Shown here: positions 14,480 to 18,320 of the stretch, in pieces | Layout: each line of letters starts with the position of its first letter | Numbering within the stretch: the stretch's first letter is position 1 | Source: Clostridia bacterium | GTDB taxonomy: Bacteria > Bacillota > Clostridia > Christensenellales > Borkfalkiaceae | Length of the DNA: 18,320 bases | Direction of reading: 5' to 3' | Assembly (NCBI GenBank): GCA_021205485.1 | Contig: JAJPXK010000172.1 | Coordinates: forward strand, 1 to 18,320 | Program-made: the position numbers and the translations under genes | The notes under the pieces: model-generated | Seen by the model: only the letters and a program-made list of their open reading frames with translations | Databases searched by the model: none | What the model was told of the DNA's origin: nothing

Positions 14480-16173
14480 AAAAGACATTAGGCTACCTTA
14501 AGCCCTATTCGGGGATTACAGTGGCCGCCCTTTTTATAAAGTTTGTAGGCAGCGTGTCGGAACTTGTTCTGCCATACATACTCTCGCGCATAATAGACGA
14601 CCTTATGCCGTATGGATATATCAGCGACATCTACCTTTCGGGCGGGGTTATGCTGCTGTTCGCCATAATGGCCTTGGTGTGCAACATAGTGGCGAACAGG
14701 CTTTCGGCGGTGGCCGCGGGCAGAATGACTCACGATTTAAGGTACGACCTTTTTTCCCGTACCTGCTATTTAAAGAGCGGCCAGGTAGACGGTTTTACCG
14801 TACCTTCGCTTATTTCGCGGCTTACTTCCGACACTTACTACGTAAACCAGATGGTCGCCCGTTCTATGCGGATGGGCGTAAGGGCCCCTATACTGCTTAT
14901 AGGCGGGCTAATCTTTTCGTTTATAATGGACGCAAAGCTCGCCCTTATTATGCTCGCCGCCCTGCCTTTTGTGTGCATTGGCATCTATTTTATTACTAAA
15001 AAGAGCGTGCCTCAGTACGCCGCCGTGCAAAAAAGCGGCGACAATATGGTGCGTTCGGTGCAGGAAAACGTTACGGGCATAAGGGTGATAAAGGCCCTCT
15101 CTAAAGAGGATTACGAAAATTCCAAATTTGAAGGCGTGGCGGGCGACGTCGCCGAAAACGATTTTAAGGCGAACAAGATAATGTCGCTTACCAATCCTCT
15201 TACCACCCTTATATTAAACCTCTGTCTTGTGGCGGTGATAGTGGTAGGGGCGTATATGTCTGAAGACGCCGGCATAATGACGGCCTTTCTTTCGTACTTT
15301 ACCATAATTCTAAACGCCATGCTCGGCATTTCCAAAATATTTGTGGAACTTTCCCGCGGCATCGCAAGCGCGGCGAGGATTGAAAAGGTGCTGGACGTTG
15401 ACCCTTCGGAAGAGGTGTTTGACCTGCCCGAAAAATTCGATGACTGCGCCATAGCCTTTGAAGACGTCAACTTTTCCTATAACGGCAAAGAAAATAACCT
15501 TGAAAATATCTCCTTCGCGTTGAAAAAGGGGCAGTCTCTCGGCATTATAGGCCCGACGGGATGCGGCAAGAGCACGCTTATCAATCTTATGATGAGGTTT
15601 TACGACGTAAACTCGGGGGCGGTGTACGTAGACGGCGTAAATGTAAAATCGTATAAGGCGGACGATTTGCGGCGTAAATTCGGCGTCGTGTTTCAGAACG
15701 ACTTTTTAATGGCCGACAGCGTGCGGGAAAATATAGATTACGGCAGAAAGCTGAAAGACGAGGATATAGAAAAGGCCGTTGAATGCGCGCAGGCGGCGGA
15801 ATTTGTATACTCCTTGCCCGAGGGCCTGGAGTACGACCTCGCGCAGAAGGCGGGCAACCTGTCGGGCGGGCAAAAGCAGAGGCTTTTAGTCGCCAGGGCG
15901 CTCGCGGGCAATCCTGAAATTATCGTCCTTGACGACAGCTCGTCGGCTCTGGATTACGCAACGGACGCGGCCATGCGGAAGGCCATTACGGCCAATTACC
16001 CTGACTCCGCCAAAGTGATTGTGGCGCAGAGGGTGAGTTCGATAAAAAACTGCAACCTTATATTGGTACTGGACGACGGCAAAATCATAGGCGCGGGGGA
16101 TCATGAGCGGCTTATGCAGAGCTGCGACGAATACAGGCGTATAGCCGAGACGCAGATGGGGGCGGGATTATGA
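14476..16173 (+). CDS. ABC half-exporter with degenerate ATP site (heterodimer subunit 1)
   Basis: The start is set at 14476 by the ATGA overlap with marR, giving 565 aa (MKKTLGYLKPYSG). The N-terminal half is a type IV exporter membrane domain with about six helices. The nucleotide-binding domain has Walker A GPTGCGKST (K365), Q-loop Q407, signature LSGGQ (462-466) and Walker B IIVLDD. The catalytic Glu position is Asp487 and the switch-loop His is Gln518 (VIVAQRVSSIK). These two changes are the known marks of the degenerate subunit in heterodimeric exporters such as TM287/288 and BmrCD. It therefore supplies the intact signature and a weak ATPase site. Substrate is probably a drug, lipid or peptide and cannot be told from sequence. 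It overlaps the next gene by 4 nt. Confidence 0.93.
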   Translation: MKKTLGYLKPYSGITVAALFIKFVGSVSELVLPYILSRIIDDLMPYGYISDIYLSGGVMLLFAIMALVCNIVANRLSAVAAGRMTHDLRYDLFSRTCYLKSGQVDGFTVPSLISRLTSDTYYVNQMVARSMRMGVRAPILLIGGLIFSFIMDAKLALIMLAALPFVCIGIYFITKKSVPQYAAVQKSGDNMVRSVQENVTGIRVIKALSKEDYENSKFEGVAGDVAENDFKANKIMSLTNPLTTLILNLCLVAVIVVGAYMSEDAGIMTAFLSYFTIILNAMLGISKIFVELSRGIASAARIEKVLDVDPSEEVFDLPEKFDDCAIAFEDVNFSYNGKENNLENISFALKKGQSLGIIGPTGCGKSTLINLMMRFYDVNSGAVYVDGVNVKSYKADDLRRKFGVVFQNDFLMADSVRENIDYGRKLKDEDIEKAVECAQAAEFVYSLPEGLEYDLAQKAGNLSGGQKQRLLVARALAGNPEIIVLDDSSSALDYATDAAMRKAITANYPDSAKVIVAQRVSSIKNCNLILVLDDGKIIGAGDHERLMQSCDEYRRIAETQMGAGL

Positions 16174-17969
16174 GAGAACCGAGAATGAATTTAAGCGACC
16201 ACCGCCAGTTTGAAAAACACAAGGTAGATTTAAAGTATATACTTAAAAACCTTTGGCGGTATATGAGGCCATACCTTCCTATGCTTATCGTTATATTTTT
16301 AGGCTCGCTCGCAGGCACGGGGCTTTCTCTTCTCGGCCCGCAGATTTGCGGAATGGCTATAGATGAGATTAAACCCGACGGTTCGACAAAGTTTAAAACT
16401 ATTGAATTGTACGCGATAATACTCGCTATAACTTACATCGCATCGGGCGTAATCACCTACCTTACATCGCTCGGAATGAATTACGTCACCCGCAAAATGA
16501 TTAAAAAAATGCGGCAGGATATGTTCGCGAGGCTGATTTCTCTGCCCGTCTCTTACTTCGACACCCGTCAGGCGGGCGATATAATATCCGTGCTTTCCTA
16601 CGATCTGGATACTTTAGGGGCCTCGCTTTCAAACGACGTGATACTGGTGCTTACAAGCGTTGTAACAATAGTAGGTTCGTTTATAATGATGCTTGTAAAC
16701 GCCGCTATGCTTGTGCTGGTATTTGTTGTGACTGTTCCGCTTACATTCCTTTTTACGTGGTGGCTTACAAAAAAAGTCCAGCCCCTTTTCAGGAAGCGTT
16801 CGGCAAAGCTCGGCCAGCTCAACGGCTTTATAGAGGAGATTATCTCGGGGCAGAAGACCACAAAGGCCTACAACGCCGAGCAGTCTGTAATAGCTAAATT
16901 TGAAGAAAAAAACAAAGACGCCGTAGACGCCTACACCGTGGCCGAAAGTTACGGCACAATATCGGGCCCTTCGGTAACGTTTATAAACAACTTATCCCTC
17001 GCCCTGGTGAGCGTGTTCGGGGCGATAATGTACATAAACGGCAGCATAGCCAATATCGGCAGAATTTCTTCCTTTGTGCTGTATTCAAGGAAGTTTACAG
17101 GCCCCGTAAACGAGATCGCCAACGTCATAAGCGAATTCCAGTCGGCCATAGCCGCCTCTGAAAGGGTGTTCAAGGTTTTGGAAGAGCCTTCAGAACCCGC
17201 CGACGGCGAGGACTGCGTAGAACTTGAAAACGTAAAGGGCGACGTAGAGATTGAACACCTTAAATTCGGCTATACGCCCGAAAAGGTAATAATCAACGAC
17301 TTTTGCCTTAAGGCGGAAGCGGGCAGCGTGGTTGCCATAGTAGGGCATACGGGCGCCGGCAAGACTACCGTAATAAACCTTTTGATGAGGTTTTACGACG
17401 CCGATTCGGGAACTATAAAGATAGACGGCAAGGATATTACCAAAGTAACCCGCTCATCGCTGAGGAAGGCCTATACTATGGTTTTGCAGGATACGTGGCT
17501 GTTTGCGGGCACCATCTACGAAAATGTGGCGTACGGCAGCGAAAACGTGACGATGGACGACGTGGTAAGGGTGTGCAAGGCGGCAAAAATCCATTCCTTT
17601 ATCTCTAAATTGCCCGACGGGTACAATACGATGCTTTCGGACAACGCCGTAAATATCTCTAAGGGGCAGAAGCAGCTTTTGACTATAGCGAGGGCCATGC
17701 TTTTGGATTCGCCTATGCTTATTTTAGACGAGGCGACATCTAACGTGGATACCCGTACCGAGCAGCAGGTGCAGGAGGCGATGCAGAGCCTTATGAAGGG
17801 CAGGACGAGTTTTGTTATAGCGCACAGGCTTTCAACCATCAAAAATTCCGATAAAATTCTGGTAATGGACCACGGCGACGTGGTTGAGCAGGGCACGCAC
17901 GACCAGCTTATTTCCTCGGGCGGAACGTACGCTAAATTATACTACTCGCAGTTTGAAGGCGCCGAGTAG
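16170..17969 (+). CDS. ABC half-exporter with catalytic ATP site (heterodimer subunit 2)
   Basis: The ATG overlaps the stop of subunit 1 (ATGA); product 599 aa. A cytoplasmic N-terminal extension of about 30 residues precedes about six membrane helices, with the typical coupling-region sequence SYFDTRQAGDIISVLSYD. The nucleotide-binding domain has Walker A GHTGAGKTT (K398), Q-loop Q440, Walker B LILDEATS (D520, E521) and switch His552 (FVIAHRLSTI). The signature is ISKGQ (496-500) instead of LSGGQ. It thus complements subunit 1: its Walker motifs with subunit 1's LSGGQ make the working ATPase site, while its altered signature faces the degenerate site. The pair should form one inner-membrane multidrug-type exporter. 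Nothing appears truncated. Downstream lie repeats and a terminator. Confidence 0.93.
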   Translation: MREPRMNLSDHRQFEKHKVDLKYILKNLWRYMRPYLPMLIVIFLGSLAGTGLSLLGPQICGMAIDEIKPDGSTKFKTIELYAIILAITYIASGVITYLTSLGMNYVTRKMIKKMRQDMFARLISLPVSYFDTRQAGDIISVLSYDLDTLGASLSNDVILVLTSVVTIVGSFIMMLVNAAMLVLVFVVTVPLTFLFTWWLTKKVQPLFRKRSAKLGQLNGFIEEIISGQKTTKAYNAEQSVIAKFEEKNKDAVDAYTVAESYGTISGPSVTFINNLSLALVSVFGAIMYINGSIANIGRISSFVLYSRKFTGPVNEIANVISEFQSAIAASERVFKVLEEPSEPADGEDCVELENVKGDVEIEHLKFGYTPEKVIINDFCLKAEAGSVVAIVGHTGAGKTTVINLLMRFYDADSGTIKIDGKDITKVTRSSLRKAYTMVLQDTWLFAGTIYENVAYGSENVTMDDVVRVCKAAKIHSFISKLPDGYNTMLSDNAVNISKGQKQLLTIARAMLLDSPMLILDEATSNVDTRTEQQVQEAMQSLMKGRTSFVIAHRLSTIKNSDKILVMDHGDVVEQGTHDQLISSGGTYAKLYYSQFEGAE

Positions 17970-17981
17970 AGGCTTTTCCCT

Positions 17982-18031
17982 GTCATCCTGAGCGAGCGGA
18001 GCGAGTCGAAGGATCTCGCGGGAACCCGCGA
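17982..18031 (+). repeat. Palindromic intergenic repeat, copy 2
   Basis: A GTCATCCTGAG...GAAGGATCT module is followed by the hairpin TCGCGGG-AA-CCCGCGA (18016-18031), starting 12 nt after the ABC stop. It matches the repeat at 6059-6100 in reverse orientation; there the hairpin is CGCGAG-AA-CTCGCG, so one base pair has changed on both sides of the stem. Confidence 0.65.
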
Positions 18032-18054
18032 CCGATATACAACGCCAAAGCAAA

Positions 18055-18114
18055 CCCCTCAGTCACTACGTGACAGCTCTACTGTGTATGCTTCGCTACC
18101 TTAATAGGGGAGCC
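18055..18114 (+). repeat. AGGGGAGCC-type intergenic repeat, second copy
   Basis: CCCCTC (18055-18060), the small hairpin GTCAC-TAC-GTGAC (18062-18074) and TAATAGGGGAGCC (18102-18114) form a unit whose end is identical to 6170-6182. CCCCT at the left can pair with AGGGG at the right, enclosing the inner hairpin. Confidence 0.55.
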
Positions 18115-18186
18115 AAAAATGTGGTGTGCAAAGTTTCGGGCTGTCGCCCTTAAGTAAAATGACATAGGGAAAAGTTCTAAATAACG

Positions 18187-18222
18187 GGCGGCTGCTATTT
18201 GCAGCCGCCTGCTTTGCTTTTA
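18187..18222 (+). terminator. Likely terminator downstream of the ABC exporter operon
   Basis: GGCGGCTGC (18187-18195) pairs with GCAGCCGCC (18201-18209), loop TATTT, followed by TGCTTTGCTTTTAA. It is 217 nt after the last ABC stop, beyond the repeats, and is the first good terminator on that strand. Confidence 0.75.
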
Positions 18223-18252
18223 ATTCAATCTTGCTTTTTATCCGTCATAATG

Positions 18253-18317
18253 TTTCACGGCTTTGTGTGAAAAAGAGGTGATATTTAAGGCAAATTTTAA
18301 CTTTTCACATTTTTTTT
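18253..18317 (+). promoter_or_regulatory. Possible alternating-hairpin leader at the window edge
   Basis: GTGAAA (18267-18272) can pair upstream with TTTCAC (18253-18258), or, as GTGAAAA (18267-18273), downstream with TTTTCAC (18302-18308), which is followed after one A by eight T. The two pairings exclude each other. The stems are short and AT-rich and the following gene is outside the window. Confidence 0.25.
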
Positions 18318-18320
18318 AAG

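Overview
The window looks like a chromosomal segment of a Gram-positive-type anaerobe of class Clostridia (Bacillota). The reasons are lipoprotein signal peptides on exported proteins, strong purine-rich ribosome binding sites, sigma-A-like promoters, a MarR-ABC-ABC export operon, an OmpR-type two-component pair, frequent ATA/AGG/TTA codons and short palindromic intergenic repeats of a kind I recall from gut Clostridia. I cannot place it below class from sequence alone.

Region 1 (1-8780, all + strand) is a cell-surface block. A 5'-truncated BatA-like von Willebrand factor A (vWA) membrane protein overlaps a large membrane protein with two vWA domains, the second apparently inserted into a glutamine-amidotransferase-like fold. 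A lipoprotein follows with an ATGA overlap. After 222 bp of repeat-derived sequence comes an 829-aa lipoprotein whose N-terminus carries Cys/His repeats. A strong terminator closes the block at 8741-8785. Such vWA pairs usually sit beside MoxR-type AAA+ ATPase and DUF58 genes, which would lie upstream of the window. The two lipoproteins are not recognisable and are the least understood genes here.

Region 2 (8781-10600) begins with 400 bp of non-coding DNA full of inverted repeats. A six-helix DUF308/HdeD-like membrane protein (- strand) then stands divergent from a TetR-family regulator (+ strand). Between them is a perfect 20-bp inverted repeat that is probably the regulator's operator. The TetR reading frame is broken at a run of seven T; removing one T restores a normal C-terminus.

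Region 3 (10600-13780) has a GT4 glycosyltransferase (- strand), possibly a glycolipid synthase, divergent from an OmpR/PhoB response regulator and its sensor histidine kinase, which overlap and end at a strong terminator.

Region 4 (13781-17969) is an operon with a near-consensus promoter, two tandem GTTGC-N4-GCAAC dyads just after the -10 box, a roughly 190-nt leader, a MarR regulator and two ABC half-exporters, all joined by ATGA overlaps. The two half-exporters show the complementary degenerate/canonical motifs of a heterodimeric exporter. The MarR protein probably represses its own operon.

The 3' end (17970-18320) holds a second copy of the palindromic repeat seen at 6059-6100, in opposite orientation and with a compensatory base-pair change, then a terminator and a possible alternating-hairpin leader at the window edge.
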